From Stereocaulon alpinum (taxonomy: Eukaryota; Ascomycota; Lecanoromycetes; Lecanorales; Stereocaulaceae): a stretch of DNA of 64,000 bases. The stretch is taken from NCBI GenBank assembly GCA_018257865.1, contig JAEUBA010000083.1, positions 62,001-126,000 of the forward strand, written 5' to 3'. Below the pieces are notes generated by a model. The model made no database searches and was not told where the DNA came from. It worked only from the letters and a program-made list of their open reading frames with translations. This document shows positions 1-10,818 of this stretch, piece by piece. Position 1 is the stretch's first letter, and the number at the start of each line of letters is the position of its first letter. Position numbers and translations under genes: made by a program.

Positions 1-16
1 CGACGACGACAAAAGC

Positions 17-907
17 ATGAGTACATCTTGTCGATACAGGTGTTGTGATACGAGAAGTGTACCGAGGAGCTTTACTGAATCAGTTGCCGAAGAGGGGGAT
101 CATTCACCGGGTGCAGGTACACGAAGTAACGGACAGGGCAAAGAGCCAATCTGGGACTCGTTTGCGGTTCCTGAGCTTCTCAGCGACTTACTTACTAATA
201 GTTCCAATGGTCCGGCAACATATCCAGGTTCGCCATCGATCGCAAGCTCATTTCTGATAGGCCGTTCCTTCTCCGAGGAGATGGCTGATGCGTTGAGTGC
301 GCATCCACCAGCGAGGGACGATGCATACAGTCACCCTAGCGTTTTGCAGCAGCCAGAAACCAAGGCTGCTGTAGCTGAGAATACTCAAATGGGATGCATA
401 CCAGCCGAAATCGGCCAACCTGTGAATGAAGCAGATGGGGCGAGGCTTCAGCCAATGCCAACTGCTAGTCTGCAAGGCTCCTCTATGGAGACGGTATTGG
501 CTGAGGCTCTGGCTAAGAATACTGAAGCGAGAGCTCGAGCCGATGAAAGAGGACTCCAACCAGGTCCATCGAATATACAGCAGGATTTCCCTATCAGTAC
601 AGAAGCGGCTGATACTGCCTCTAGGAGTGTTAATGTAGGAGCTCGAGGCGCTGAGACTGGACGCCTACAAGATTGCTCAAATAGACAGCAAGTTCCTGAC
701 TTGGAGATTGCCGCTGCTCTTGCGAGGAATGCTGAAGCAAGAATTGAAGCCGCTGCCAGAGGGATTCAGCTCGCGTCGCCATCCACATCGACACAGGAGG
801 ACGTAGCAGTAGCGGCTGCTTCCGCAAGCCAGCAGCACGTGAGAGCCGAAGCTGCTGGGAAAAGGGTCCGTTTCCGAGAGCCGTTAACGTTGCGAGCGCA
901 ACGATAG
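17..907 (+). CDS. hypothetical protein with a duplicated Ala/Arg-rich module
   Basis: An open frame of 296 codons that I do not recognise. It is low in aromatic residues and rich in Ala, Glu, Gln and Ser. A module of about 29 residues occurs twice in the C-terminal half: AEALAKNTEARARADERGLQ and AAALARNAEARIEAAARGIQ, each followed by a Ser/Gln-rich spacer. This suggests helical or disordered repeats rather than an enzyme. A GTGAGA donor-like site at about 838 could splice in phase to the open frame starting at 1021, after a CACTAACG branch-like site and CAG acceptor, replacing the last residues. The 5' end may lie outside the window. It could be a real gene start or a retroelement-derived ORF; no domain supports either. 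Confidence 0.35.
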   Translation: MSTSCRYRCCDTRSVPRSFTESVAEEGDHSPGAGTRSNGQGKEPIWDSFAVPELLSDLLTNSSNGPATYPGSPSIASSFLIGRSFSEEMADALSAHPPARDDAYSHPSVLQQPETKAAVAENTQMGCIPAEIGQPVNEADGARLQPMPTASLQGSSMETVLAEALAKNTEARARADERGLQPGPSNIQQDFPISTEAADTASRSVNVGARGAETGRLQDCSNRQQVPDLEIAAALARNAEARIEAAARGIQLASPSTSTQEDVAVAAASASQQHVRAEAAGKRVRFREPLTLRAQR

Positions 908-1020
908 TGGCCAATGCGCCGATTAATCAGGACCAACATATAAGTGGACACGCAGCTACTGTTTGTTGTCGTTCTGAAAAAGGACTGGGTATCGACATAG
1001 GTGCATCACTAACGCGTGCA

Positions 1021-1240
1021 GGTAAGACGACGACCGACGCAACCTGAAAACGGACGCCAATGTTCGATTTGTGCTAGTGGCGAGACTCAGTGGCTACACG
1101 AGTCTTATAAATCCTGCCTACAGTCAGTGCGGAGGCTCTTAGAGATTCTTGGGAACAGGAATGGTCGTGGGGCTGAGGGCGACACCGAGTTGCTGGCAGA
1201 GTTGAAAAGGATGCTAGCGCGGCTTCAAAATCGTCGTTGA
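1021..1240 (+). CDS. possible last exon of the upstream ORF
   Basis: An open frame of about 73 codons, with a C-x2-C pair and a basic helical C-terminus (ELKRMLARLQNRR). It is preceded by CACTAACG and a CAG acceptor 8 nt further on, the usual fungal branch-site spacing. If the GTGAGA at 838 is the donor, the intron is about 183 nt, long for this window, and joins the two frames in phase 0. The link is inferred only from splice signals. Confidence 0.25.
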
Positions 1241-1779
1241 TAATTCTCCTAGTAGCAGTTGTGATGAGCTATAGCTATAGAACATGGCAAGGCTGGTAGG
1301 AAAGGTGGATTTTCGGCTGGTAACCATCCTCTTACTGTCACTAAATCACGCGTGATTTCACCAGATCTTTGCTTGGAAGGAGAGTCATAAGACTAACAGA
1401 ATGACACTCATCGCGGTGTCCTTCAGATCTGCAAGTGCTTCAATAAGCCGTGTTCTATATCCGAGCTAAAATGAGTCGAACGTCAATCTTGGCGTTCAAC
1501 ATTCTAGAAGCTTCTAAACCTCTCGTCTTGGAGAGCCTGAGGAATCTCTCTCCCATTCCTGACGGCGTCGTTGATAGCACGCGTAATCCCCCCATCCTCC
1601 CTGCCAGTATCTTGTGAGGGTTCATTTTGTCAGATCGGATATGTTGAGGTGGTGAGGAAGTTGGACGTTGGAGCTGGTGAGGAAGTCGGACGTTGGAGCT
1701 GGTTGATGAGGGCGTGAGGATTCATATGAAAAGGTAGGGCGTTGGATTTGGTTGATTGGAATGATCCTGAAGGTGAGCG
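1241..1779. other. gene-free stretch
   Basis: I see no supported gene. The reverse strand is open but low in complexity (Ser/Pro/His-rich, with GGTGAGGAAGT(C/T)GGACGTTGGAGCTG repeated twice at 1650-1700). It follows the broken LINE tail at 1780. Confidence 0.4.
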
Positions 1780-2758
1780 TTGGTCGAAGTGTATGAAGGA
1801 TGGAAGGTATGGAAGATGAGGTGATAGTAGGGAGGTGAGATGAGATATAGCCACTTTGAGGTGGCACTCCGTTAGAACATAGCGAATCGTCTCTGCGCCT
1901 GCACCGGCAGAGAGCCTCCTATTTAAACCCAATATCATAAAGGAGGTGGTTGAGCCCTATCTTACCCGTCCGCAACTGGTTTAGGATTGAGCTTTGGACT
2001 CTGTTGAGTCCTTTGTGCCTTCTTAGGGCGGTTTTGTCTGGGTGTTCTGCGAGCCAAAAGAGGCCTCGTCTATGGGCTTCGACTTGCCATTGTCGATCCC
2101 ACAGGTCGAGAGTCTTTCGGCGTGTCACAGGCTGGACTGTTACTGTGAGGGTACGAGCTCCTAGGGCCGCCTGCTTGCGTTTGGCGGCTACTTCGGCGAG
2201 CTCATCTGCTTCCTTATTGCCTAGCACTCCTTCGTGAGCCGGGATCCATCAGATCTCGACCCTAGGGTGCCCCTTCTGATCACGCTCATCAAGTTCTTTG
2301 ATGATGTGTGTTAGGATATGCTACCCGGACTGGCCTCCGGGCTGTTGGGACGATCTAATCGCCCCTTGGTTGTCGGTGAAGATGACGATCTTCTTTCGTT
2401 GCTGGTCCTCCGGGAGGTAGCGTGCAAGGATAAGGGCTATCCATATCCCGCACAGCTCCCCCGCGTAGACTGTTGAATGGGCCAGCTGGCCTAGATAGGT
2501 AGCGAGCTTCTTGCTGGGCTGTGGTATTACTGCCGCAGCGCCTACCCAGCCTTCGATGCCGCTGCCATCCGTATAAACGCACAGCTTGCTGGGGTTCCAT
2601 AATACTTCGGTGTGGTCTTCGATTGCCTCCTCATCAGTGGCGCGGATGGTGATTTCGGGTCCTGCTGTGGTGGCATGTACGACCGCATCGAGGCGGAGAA
2701 GGAAAAGCTCGTTTCCAGAGAGCTGCAAAATATTGAAGAGATAGAGGCGGACGAGCAA
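1780..2758 (-). pseudogene. non-LTR retrotransposon (LINE) RNase H and C-terminal region, broken
   Basis: The minus strand reads through RNase H motifs in order: YTDGSGIEGWVGAAAV (first Asp), YAGELCGIWIAL (Glu), IFTDNQGAI (second Asp) and GNKEADELA (last Asp), then the usual C-terminal stretch ending in a C-x-C..C type tail. One frame runs from 2758 to 1919 but has two stops: a TAG after QPGGQSG (near 2320) and a TGA just before WIPAHEGV (near 2250). CAG and CGA are the expected codons, so each stop needs one C-to-T change. After a TAG at 1919 the tail (ETIRYVLTECH) continues in another frame, so there is also a small indel. The reverse transcriptase part is missing. It is a 5'-truncated, RIP-like relic abutting a gypsy fragment. 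Confidence 0.85.
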
Positions 2759-2792
2759 CAGCTCGCGGCAGTTCTAGGCTGCCCCTTCGATC

Positions 2793-3030
2793 TCAACACC
2801 GAGAGTTTGGCTTTGCCTGAGGAGTACGAATGGCCCTCGATTCCTTCCGCCGTTGGTGGAACTCCTTCAGCAGACCCTAGCAGCTCTTCAGGTGCTTGAC
2901 TGGTTCCCACGTGTTTCCGGTATGGTCGTACCCCTTCCACTTGACTAGGTATGGCTGGGAGTAATTCCTGAATAAAAGCGGGGGCTCAGGATTCGGATAG
3001 CTCCGCTTGAGGCTCAAATAGGGTTCTTAG
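2793..3030 (-). pseudogene. Ty3/gypsy chromovirus integrase tail with chromodomain
   Basis: Minus-strand frame with a Pro-rich lead-in (PNPEPPLLFRNYSQ) and a chromodomain core, PYLVKWKGYDHTGNTWEPVK: the aromatic and Trp-Lys-Gly-Tyr/Trp-Glu-Pro positions of chromovirus integrases. A TAG then interrupts the C-terminal helix (before GLLKEFHQRRKE), and the frame ends at a TGA at 2793. The TAG is where these elements have Gln or another residue, so CAG to TAG is the simplest change. The LINE relic follows at once, so two dead elements are joined here. An LTR probably lies nearby but its ends are not clear. Confidence 0.75.
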
Positions 3031-3520
3031 CGGTAGATCCCCCGCAAACAGCACCGCTTTTACTAATTGGTACCCTACTATCAATCTCTTATATAATTCA
3101 ACAATTTCAACACCGTTAGAAAGCTTATAATAAACTCAATCAGTCGTCCAAGTTTCAATAGATCAACTGGTGTAGCAAGGAAGGAATAGTGATATAAAGA
3201 TTAATCGAAGATTGTGATAGACCCTGAACGGGTATTCCCGAGCGCCAAGACTACGACGCCGAACCCCGACTTTTACTAAAGTCTAATCTACAAAACACTC
3301 GCTTTCGCAAGTATTAGATCTCACAGTCTCCACCGTCCAATCCTAGGTCGTCTAGGTGCCCTCCCTCAACAGCTGCTAGGGCTGCATCGACCTGATCATC
3401 TAGAGAGCTTCTCTTGCCACTGTTCTGACGCTTCTTAAGCCAGGTTTTCACCTCTGCAGCGAGTCTCCCTAATCCCAGTGGAATCTGCATACGAATCCGG
3501 TCAGAACTCTCAAACTTACG
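3031..3520. other. gene-free stretch, possibly decayed LTR
   Basis: No coding frame is supported. On the minus strand this is just 5' of the chromodomain relic, so it may be integrase or nested LTR sequence. No repeat partner is visible within the window. Confidence 0.35.
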
Positions 3521-3683
3521 TAGAAGGGTTCACCCCCCAACCGATCAACCTGTCCAACCGATCAGCCCTATAGGGCTGAGGTCTGAGCACACCTTCTATT
3601 ATTAGAAATCGACCTTTTGAACCCTCAGCCCTAGAGGGCTGATCGGTTGGGCAGTTTGATCGGTTGGGGGGTGAACCCTTCTA
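3521..3683. mobile_element. foldback MITE with ~58-bp terminal inverted repeats and TA target duplication
   Basis: The left arm (from 3521) and right arm (to 3683) are inverted copies: both read TAGAAGGGTTCACCCCCCAA from the outer end, continue through two CCAACCGATC boxes and end in GGGCTGAG, with four mismatches or fewer over about 58 bp. Only about 45 bp separate the arms. The element is bounded by TA on each side, as for Tc1/mariner-type elements. There is no coding capacity, so it depended on a transposase in trans. The family was not identified. Confidence 0.85.
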
Positions 3684-4834
3684 TATCTCTTACTGTTCAC
3701 ATCTCTTTCTCAACGGTTCTAAGCGCTGACGTAATAGCAGATTGTTCGCTGCCATTTCTCCCAATCTGCTAATGAAATACTCCCTCCGCAATCGTCCCAC
3801 ATCTCCCTCCACCTGAACTGGGCTGCTATATCGGGCAGGCTCGTGGCGTTTTTCAGCGGTAGAAGGACGAGACGGCAGTCTTGTCTGTAGTCAACGCTGA
3901 GGTAGTGTTGGCTTGGGCGGAGGATCTTGCTGAGAAGAAGCTTGGTGAAAAAATAAGCTACCAAAAGGATATTGCCTGGAGGAAAAGAAGGTTGCTGGAC
4001 TGGATAATATGGGTATTGCGTCAGTGGCGCCGGCGGCCACTGGGGACTAGCGGAGTTCTGCCAGTATGATGTTGCTGTTTGAAAACCTGGTGTTGGTACT
4101 GCTGATATCGTTGGCGGTGCAGCTTCTTTGTTTACATTCTTACCTCCTTTTGTCTTTTCTTTGCGCCTTGCGCCTGGGAGTGCATCAAGAAGAGCTCGAT
4201 CTTAGTCGCCTTCGGAGGATCATCGACAGTAACACCACTCTTCCCCTTTCAGCAGGGCTAGCACGCTTTGGTGCCGGGATTATGCACGGTTGCACGGCTC
4301 TGTATGATGATACCCTCCACAATATGAGGCGAAACATCTGGTCAAGTGGGCAAGTCTGAGCGTACGGCGCATATAGAAAGAATTGTGACTGACTATTTTT
4401 GCTTCCAGACATCCTGCGTTGTTGCTCGCCCCCGTAACGTGGAACCATGTTTCATAGACACCCTTGCTACGTCAATTTCAAATCATAATCCATTCATCAG
4501 TACAGCGTTATGGAGTGAACACGAGCCAGGTCAATACGTAACTCGCTTTTTTCCAAGACATTTGTGGAACAAAACCTTTATTCGCCATTGTGACGTTTCT
4601 CTTGATCAATAGCTTCTATATCGCTGCAAATCAACGCAATTGGACTAGCTGGCTATATCATGTTTCTTGCTCTTACCAGGAGTCCTCCTTCGTGCCATTC
4701 TCCTCATAATATCGACACTTACCACTTACTAGAGTCGGAACAGCCCGATCGATACCACTCACCAACACTAGGTGGACACCACTTCGATCAAAGCTACCAA
4801 CAGCACTACCTACCAGCAGCAACCAGCAGCTATC
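3684..4834. other. no supported gene
   Basis: Several short frames exist on both strands (for example 3719-3964 minus and 4066-4359 plus, the latter beginning with a hydrophobic run), but none shows a recognisable domain, splice pattern or repeat. 4620-4834 is probably the promoter and 5' region of the membrane-protein gene that follows. Confidence 0.35.
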
Positions 4835-5629
4835 ATGCGTACTATCACGCCCTTACTTATCCTCCTCCTCTACCTCCTACCCCTTACGGCCACCACATCA
4901 ACCTCCTACGACGACGCCCTAGTACCTCAACCAGCCTGCCCCCTCCCAACCTACCGCCCAATCGCCAACTGTCTCCTCCTTCCCTTGATGAAACACAGCA
5001 CCTATCTGCTCCTCGCTTCTCGCTGCATACTAGACGCGCACTACCCAAGCGATGACGATCTATGCATGCAATGCGTCTGCGCGCATTTTGAGTCTGAGTT
5101 TGCGGATAGGTGGGATGAAAAGTGGCTAGCAGGGACGAATCATAGTGAGGGTTCCAGTGGAGGTGGAGGTGGAGGTGGAGCTGGTGAACAGATTTTGGAT
5201 GGGGGAAAGGTAGAAGAGTGGGTGCGTGTTGATCGGAGGGGGTGGGTTGAGGGGGTGAGGATTAATCAGGGGGCGGAGAAGAGGTGGTGGGGTCTGACGT
5301 GGATAGAGTGGTTGATGGCGTTGATAGGTGTATGCGGACTTTGGATAGCTGGGTATAGTTGGACGAGATATTCGCACGGGAGGGAGAGGGAAGAGGAGGG
5401 TGGAAAGAAGAATGTGGTGGGATTGGGGAGTAAAGAGCTGGGCAATAGACGTGGATATAGACAGGTATCCTTTATGGAAGAGGAGGGTGGAATGAGGAAC
5501 AGGAGCACGTGTTGGCTCGGACGATCGCAGCACACTAAATTGATTATCCAAGTGACGATGTTGTTTCTAGTATCCACCAGTTGGCAAGGGCCAAGTTCTA
5601 TACCTTGTTTGAGTTCCGAGCCTGCTTGA
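4835..5629 (+). CDS. secreted or single-pass membrane protein, unknown function
   Basis: I chose the start at 4835 because it opens with a clear signal peptide (MRTITPLLILLLYLLPLTAT); an earlier in-frame ATG at 4772 would bury it. Mature features: a short Cys-bearing luminal part with an MQC-x-C motif near residue 75, a potential N-glycosylation site (NHS), a Gly-rich linker, then one transmembrane helix (LMALIGVCGLWIAGYSW) and a basic/acidic tail. The expected product is about 264 aa. Topology suggests type I: N-terminus outside the cell or in the lumen, charged tail in the cytosol. No enzymatic motif is seen. The last 50 residues look less conserved in style and might be altered by an unseen intron. 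Neighbours are repeats and relics, so context gives no functional clue. Confidence 0.6.
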   Translation: MRTITPLLILLLYLLPLTATTSTSYDDALVPQPACPLPTYRPIANCLLLPLMKHSTYLLLASRCILDAHYPSDDDLCMQCVCAHFESEFADRWDEKWLAGTNHSEGSSGGGGGGGAGEQILDGGKVEEWVRVDRRGWVEGVRINQGAEKRWWGLTWIEWLMALIGVCGLWIAGYSWTRYSHGREREEEGGKKNVVGLGSKELGNRRGYRQVSFMEEEGGMRNRSTCWLGRSQHTKLIIQVTMLFLVSTSWQGPSSIPCLSSEPA

Positions 5630-5704
5630 GCTTCTTCATACCCAAGTGCTACACGAGCGATCTATGTACAGTGGTGCTAACTCAGCATGCCAAGATGCCA
5701 AGGC

Positions 5705-6240
5705 TTAGTAATCTTGGGCACGCAGGCCACTTTCAACACTGGGCTCATCGTAATAGTCTGATTCCTTGCTCATGAATAGACTATCCTTCGGATCACATCT
5801 GCCGCCTTTAGCAAAGGCGACGGTTAAATCCACCGCCAGTTCGGGCGTTGCGAGGAGCCGCCTATGGTTTTGAGCAAAGTCGAACCATATAGGATTGCAG
5901 TGGTACGCGTACCAGTCTGCGAACAGGCGACAAGTAGCGGATTTTGGAGACGTGCTGCGGTAGACTAACCTCACTGCATATCGTAGGGGTGCTTCGAAGT
6001 CGGCTTGAACTGGGATGGAAAGAGGCTTCGGTAGATGTTGTTACGCAGATTCCGCACGTTGTACTTGTCTGCGAGGAGGTAGAGACGAAATGCTTGCATA
6101 CCAGCACCGTTCTCTTTAACGAGTGGCTTGGACCACTTAAGGGGGACGTGGTCTGAATCGGAATAGAGCCAGCGGGCAAAACCCTTGCGCAGTAAAGAGA
6201 GCCTGCTCGTTCAGCGCTCACCGCTTTCCGGTATGTCCCA
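5705..6240 (-). pseudogene. BTB/POZ domain protein, C-terminal two thirds, frameshifted
   Basis: The minus strand reads FARWLYSDSDHVPLKW, then AFRLYLLADKYNVRNLRNNI, the end of a fungal BTB/POZ fold (a Cul3-adaptor-type or protein-interaction domain). After a shift of one nucleotide near 5978 it continues YAVRLVYRSTSPKS and LFADWYAYHCNPIWFDF, the usual C-terminal region of fungal BTB proteins, and ends SVESGLRAQDY at 5705. The N-terminal half of the BTB fold is not recognisable beyond 6240. The frameshift and missing 5' part make it a pseudogene. Copies of its 3' end lie at 7965-8090 and 24790-24960, so it belongs to a family that has spread or been duplicated here. Confidence 0.7.
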
Positions 6241-7964
6241 TCGATCTTACAAGAGGCCGAAAACGTAACATACCGTAAGTATTAGGTCGCTTGTAGAGCG
6301 GTATCTAGATGTACCCTTTTATCTTGGAGGCTTATTGGCCATTCAGCCGGGGTGGAACAATGTATTGCTATTGAAGTTGTTGCAGCTAGATAGAATTGCA
6401 TGCAGAGATTTTATCTAGTGCGCATGGAGCCTCATCCACCATAGTTTCACCACTTATTCTAACAGTGCTTCTCAACCTCCACTTCGAAGTTGAAGAGCTC
6501 AGGATCGACGATTGCCGGTAGGTTATCATTTGATCTTCTAGGCATGAGCTTCTCCAGATTTCCTGCTGTCAGGCTTGGTCAAGTCACCTATGTGTCGTGC
6601 TTCTGCTTCCATTACTATCACCAGGCCGAATCCACTAGAATTTGCGGCGTTGTGAGTCATGGTAAGAGCAAGGAATTGTTATCCGCTAGGGTCGAGTGGT
6701 GCAGATTTTGTACCGTATATCGCGTTTGAAACAGCAGAGCCAGCTGGCGGCTATAAAACCACCAGATTTAAGTGCTCTAAAGACAACATAGGCCACTTCC
6801 TTGGACTTCGATCTCGCTCTGACCTTCGACTAAGGTAGGGAGCTCCTGCTAGTGCCAGGATCGCTATCCACCACCTTCTTTAGTAATGGAAGTTAACGCC
6901 GGCGGCCGAAGTAACGAAGAGCTTGAACTTTCTGGATAAGTTCTTCAACCCTATGATGTGAATAGAATTCGACGTCTCAGAACTGTATATAGGTGAAGTA
7001 TATGTTTATTCGGAGGACTTCGAGCTATGAGATCTTTATGCAAATCGAATGGTAGATAGCCGTAAGATTGTGGATTCTCGAGTATAAAGCACAACGAGAA
7101 TTTTGGGGAGTAAGGGTCAGGTTTGAAGGAAGTATAGTAAAAATGGATAGAGATTCTCGAGTACGACTTGCATAAAGTGCAAGGTCATAGTTACTGAGTG
7201 TAGGCCTTTTGTCGGTTAATGGTTAAAGCGATTCTGCGAGTATTCAACCAGCTATCTGAGGCTTCATCCTGAACATTATCCGTTCAGTGTCGATCGACAT
7301 CGTTGCAGATAAACTCTTCACGCCTCCTCGCCCAGCTAATCGCCTACAAGCCCAAAACATCAGCTCCTATCCTAACGCGCTCCGAATCCCTAAGTGCGTA
7401 CGTACCGTATATCACCCTTGGTGATGCCCCTCACAGAATCTCTTACAATCTTCCTTCACAACCCATACCATCAGCATCGCTCTTTAACCTCCCTTATTCC
7501 CCCCTAAGATCTCTCCGTTTATATATATACCTCCACGCAAGGCACGCGAGGAAGGTGTCTTAGGATGTAGTCTAGCTTCTCCACAACTTCCGCGTTATCC
7601 TGCTGTAAGTATTTAAGTCGAATGAGTCTAAGATTACACTCCCCATCCTTCTCCGGTGTAGCATTCCTCTTCACCCCAATCACATTTTGCATATGTGACT
7701 TATGCGGCGTACCTCCCTCGCTATTCGTCTTGACCCTCGCAACGCTGAAGTGGCTGGCTGTACCGGTGGCTTTGGCACCGTTGCGAAGACGCTCGGTTAT
7801 GGCGTAGGGAGTATAGTGTAGTATCTAACGCTAAGAAATAGCATAGATGAGGCGGAGGAAGGTAAGACAGCACAGTATCTAATACTAATGAAGAGTACAA
7901 ATGAGATAGGTGACGCCAGTATGATGATAGGGATATAGACCACAGCAGTGAGCCTAGGCTCCGC
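6241..7964. other. no supported gene; weak ORFs and one short shared repeat
   Basis: Frames such as 6490-6729 and 7303-7563 (plus) show no domain. A segment near 7150-7197 (GATTCTCGAGTACGACTTGC and following) recurs in diverged form near 22078-22125, so a dispersed repeat is present. The rest is AT-rich and featureless to me. Confidence 0.4.
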
Positions 7965-8090
7965 ATAGAACTTAATTTCTTGCTTAGGAATAGGCTTTTC
8001 ATTGGGTTACATTCGCCGCCGTTAGCAAATTCAACCTCCAGATATACCGCCAATTCAGAAGTTCTTACAAGCCAGAAATCATTCTAAGTG
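7965..8090 (-). pseudogene. fragment of a second BTB-family gene 3' end
   Basis: The minus strand reads ELAVYLEVEFANGGECNPMK and SLFLSKK, which aligns without gaps to ELAVDLTVAFAKGGRCDPKD and SLFMSK in the BTB pseudogene at 5705-6240. Only this C-terminal part is found. It is about half identical, so the duplication is not recent. Confidence 0.6.
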
Positions 8091-8103
8091 GATTCACACC
8101 AGG

Positions 8104-8293
8104 TCAGAATAGGAAGAGAGAGTGTTGGTAGGTAACCGGGCTCTCCACAATCAGAATAGGAAGAGAGTATGTTAGTAGGGAATCGCGCCATCTCTTTAAT
8201 TAGAATAAGAAGAGGAAGTGTTGGTAAGGAACCGCGCCATCTCTAATCATAATAGGAAGAAAGAGTGTTGATAGGAGATCAGGCTATCTCTCT
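8104..8293. repeat. minisatellite, four units of 47-49 bp
   Basis: Units start near 8104, 8151, 8200 and 8247, each beginning (T)CAGAATAGGAAGAGAGAGTG or a variant and ending in a CGCGCCATCTCT-like segment. Units differ by several substitutions, mostly transitions. No coding frame is shared. Confidence 0.75.
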
Positions 8294-8618
8294 TACGGTA
8301 ATAGTCTAGCTGGACTAACATAAGTTGGCGACGTAAACCTAGAATAGTATACATCAGGATGCTTGAATATAGATAAGGGATATATAAGTTGAGATGTAAG
8401 AGTACAAGACGAGAGACTTAGGAGAATCTTATTGGGGGTTAGGAAAGATACAGTAAGAGGAGGGAATCAGAGGCTTTGTATGATAACAGGCGGCGACAGA
8501 AGGCGATAGGTGAGATAAGAGGTGCTGTGTTAAGATGAAGGAAGACTTTGCCACGAAGATCCCCCTTGTCTTGAATTGACAGGAGCGGCTCGCAAACTGT
8601 GATCAAAGTGAAAACCCT
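8294..8618. other. no gene seen
   Basis: Short AT-rich stretch after the minisatellite; nothing recognisable. Confidence 0.4.
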
Positions 8619-9060
8619 TCACTTAGCTTCAACGCTCGACTGACTGCAGCGGGCGATGGAACCTTGAAGTGGTGAAGCCGATGGGCGAGATGAGGGGTGC
8701 CGCACCCTGACCCAGCGGCAAATTTGACTGTACGGCATCTGGATCTGTTGTCCCACCCTATCTAAAAATCCCCACCTAGATGCTTTTCGTTCTGCCCTTT
8801 GCCCCAAGTGATTAAGCAATGTCCTTCGGGATCTCTTGCTGTCCCCTGGTAGGTATAGTCGAAAGTCCAACTCTTCTAAGCGGATGTTCATGTCCAATAT
8901 ATATTTAATGAATTCATGGATAGTATTGCTCAACTCAGGGTTCGCACGTACTTGAATAATATGCTCAGCCTCTTTCAACTGGAATAGGGTGGATCGAACT
9001 CACAGGTGACTACCATCCGGCCATTTCTTCCTTCAATCTCTGATCTGATCAGGTTCCCAG
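8619..9060 (-). pseudogene. hypothetical protein, probably frameshifted
   Basis: The minus strand holds a 119-codon frame with coding-like composition (KEAEHIIQVRANPELSN, then RLEELDFRLYLPGDSKRSRR). Upstream, another frame (GNLIRSEIEGRNGRMVVTCE) looks like its 5' continuation and meets it near 8985 with a one-base frame change. No GT..AG intron explains the join, so a frameshift is more likely. I do not recognise the family. A functional ORF starting inside the 119-codon frame cannot be excluded. Confidence 0.3.
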
Positions 9061-10446
9061 CATCGTCTTTTCAGATACATAGTTGTCGAGCATAAGGAGC
9101 TGGACGTTGAGGATGTGTGCGTGCTATTCAGTATGACTAATGTTAGGCTGAAGTGTGGGAAGACTGATATAATTAACGTTCTTGTTCTCCTGGTCTTTAC
9201 TTCGTACGAGTCAGAATACCGTCGGAGATATGATAGGCCTTAGGAATGAAGTTGTATCCATAGCGCTAGTATGATGATGATCACTAGCATCAATTGAAGT
9301 TTGAGCAAAATCTCATAGAAATAGTGACGTACAACGGTAGATGCAGACAGCAGGAACCCGAACACCCGACCACAGACGCATGCAGGAGGCCCTCGACTAC
9401 GGCCACTCTCCCGAGCCATCGATTGATGCGCTCATAGGCCCGAGATGTGATACCACAGCGAACTGACGACGATGTTCATGTGACCTCCCAGCGCTAACGG
9501 TATGAGGTTGACGGACGACGCCAGTCCCGTTTGTTTGATCAAGCTTGGGGAGTCTTTCACACCTATGGCGACGCAGAGGGCGTAGGTCGGTCGTTTCAAG
9601 GGGCGCTCCAAAGCTCATGGGTTGCCGGAGGTGACCATTGGTGCGGACATTATGACTGGGAGGGAGGGATATAGGCAGCTTGGAGTGGAATATCTGAGAA
9701 GGGGGCGCCTCGAGCCGGTGATTTTGATGAGGGTGATAGAAGGCAGGACTTGGTGGACCTGAATGATGTGATGTTTATATACTTTTTTCGCGCTGTTTAG
9801 GAGGCTAGAATATGGAGAGCTCGGCCCGTCAAGGCGTCGTTGCGTCTAGCGGTGAAAGCTGAACCGTCGTGGCATCATGCAGTACGCTTCAAGTTCAGAG
9901 TGAGCTGCATAATGTTCATCATATCTGCCCATGGTCCTCATCCTGTCATAGCAAACCCCCAATGCAAATGTCAGTGTGGTGTTGCAGTGTCGATATGGCC
10001 CCCCTTTATGCCAACCACCCTGTGCGTTTATGTTTTGCCATGTTGCCAGCTATATCGCCTCGTATCGCAAGTTTCCAGAGCTGTCTCCCTGAGAAGGAGT
10101 GTCAGGGCCTGTTGATTGCTTTTGTATGGCCGAGCTGGCTGCCCCAAAGCTCGTCTCCATTTAATTAGCCTACTAGCTTGCAGTATACGTGTCGCACACG
10201 GGGTAGGATCTATGGGGTATGAGGCCCTTATCTCTGATCCCAGCCTCAGTAACCAAAGCCGCTCACTGTCCGCCAACAATTCTGTTGTACAGCCTAGTAT
10301 ATCCCGGAGCTTACCAGACTGCATTGGCGTGCTCAATTCCCGCAGGGATTGTCATGGAAAGGGGGACAAGGAATCATATGGGACGTGTATAGCTCAGCCA
10401 CCAGCCATGGGCTGGCCTGCAGCGATACCTCGAAGACTCCGGCGGA
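9061..10446. other. no supported gene
   Basis: Overlapping frames on both strands between 9840 and 10336 compete with one another, and none has a domain or clear splice sites. 9397-9618 (minus) is open but unrecognised. Confidence 0.35.
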
Positions 10447-10818
10447 TTGTCCGCCCACCTTGGGCCACGGCCCCATTATTCCGTCTCTCAACCCCCCACA
10501 CAGTCGTCCCTATGTGGCCTTTCAATATTTGCTTTCTTGTGTGCCTCGTCTCTCGACGGCGAACCCGGCCCAACGACACGAACACTAAATATCCTCAAGG
10601 ACGCGGACCTGATCGCCCTTCTTCACGGTCAGCTCTTGAGATTCAAAAACGGCGTCTTCCCCCTATGCGCCGAGGAGGCCAAACGGCACGCCATAATCAA
10701 GGAGGTCGCAGCGGTAATAAACAATGACTGCATCATCCTCAAAGACCTTCGGATCTGCGTGGATGTTGTTCTCCAAGAGGTCGATGTGGTTGGGCACGAG
10801 CGGCCAGTCGAGGGCTAG
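10447..10818 (+). CDS. hypothetical ORF, strand uncertain
   Basis: The frame contains a helical, coding-like part (LIALLHGQLLRFKNGVFPLC, then AIIKEVAAVINNDCIILKDL). The opposite strand is also open over 10663-10956 and reads HLALDWPLVPNHIDLLE, vaguely ankyrin-like, then stops. I cannot decide which strand, if either, is expressed. No start context, intron or domain settles it. Confidence 0.25.
   Translation: MSAHLGPRPHYSVSQPPTQSSLCGLSIFAFLCASSLDGEPGPTTRTLNILKDADLIALLHGQLLRFKNGVFPLCAEEAKRHAIIKEVAAVINNDCIILKDLRICVDVVLQEVDVVGHERPVEG

Noticed and set aside
2612..2899. Plus-strand ORF with a Glu/Lys coiled coil
   Set aside because: It is antisense to the LINE RNase H and chromodomain frames, whose motifs are clear on the minus strand.
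5126..5577. Minus-strand Ser/Pro/His-rich ORFs
   Set aside because: Antisense to the Gly- and Arg-rich part of the membrane-protein gene; no domain.
8104..8293. CRISPR-like array
   Set aside because: Units are contiguous without unique spacers and the genome is eukaryotic; it is a minisatellite.
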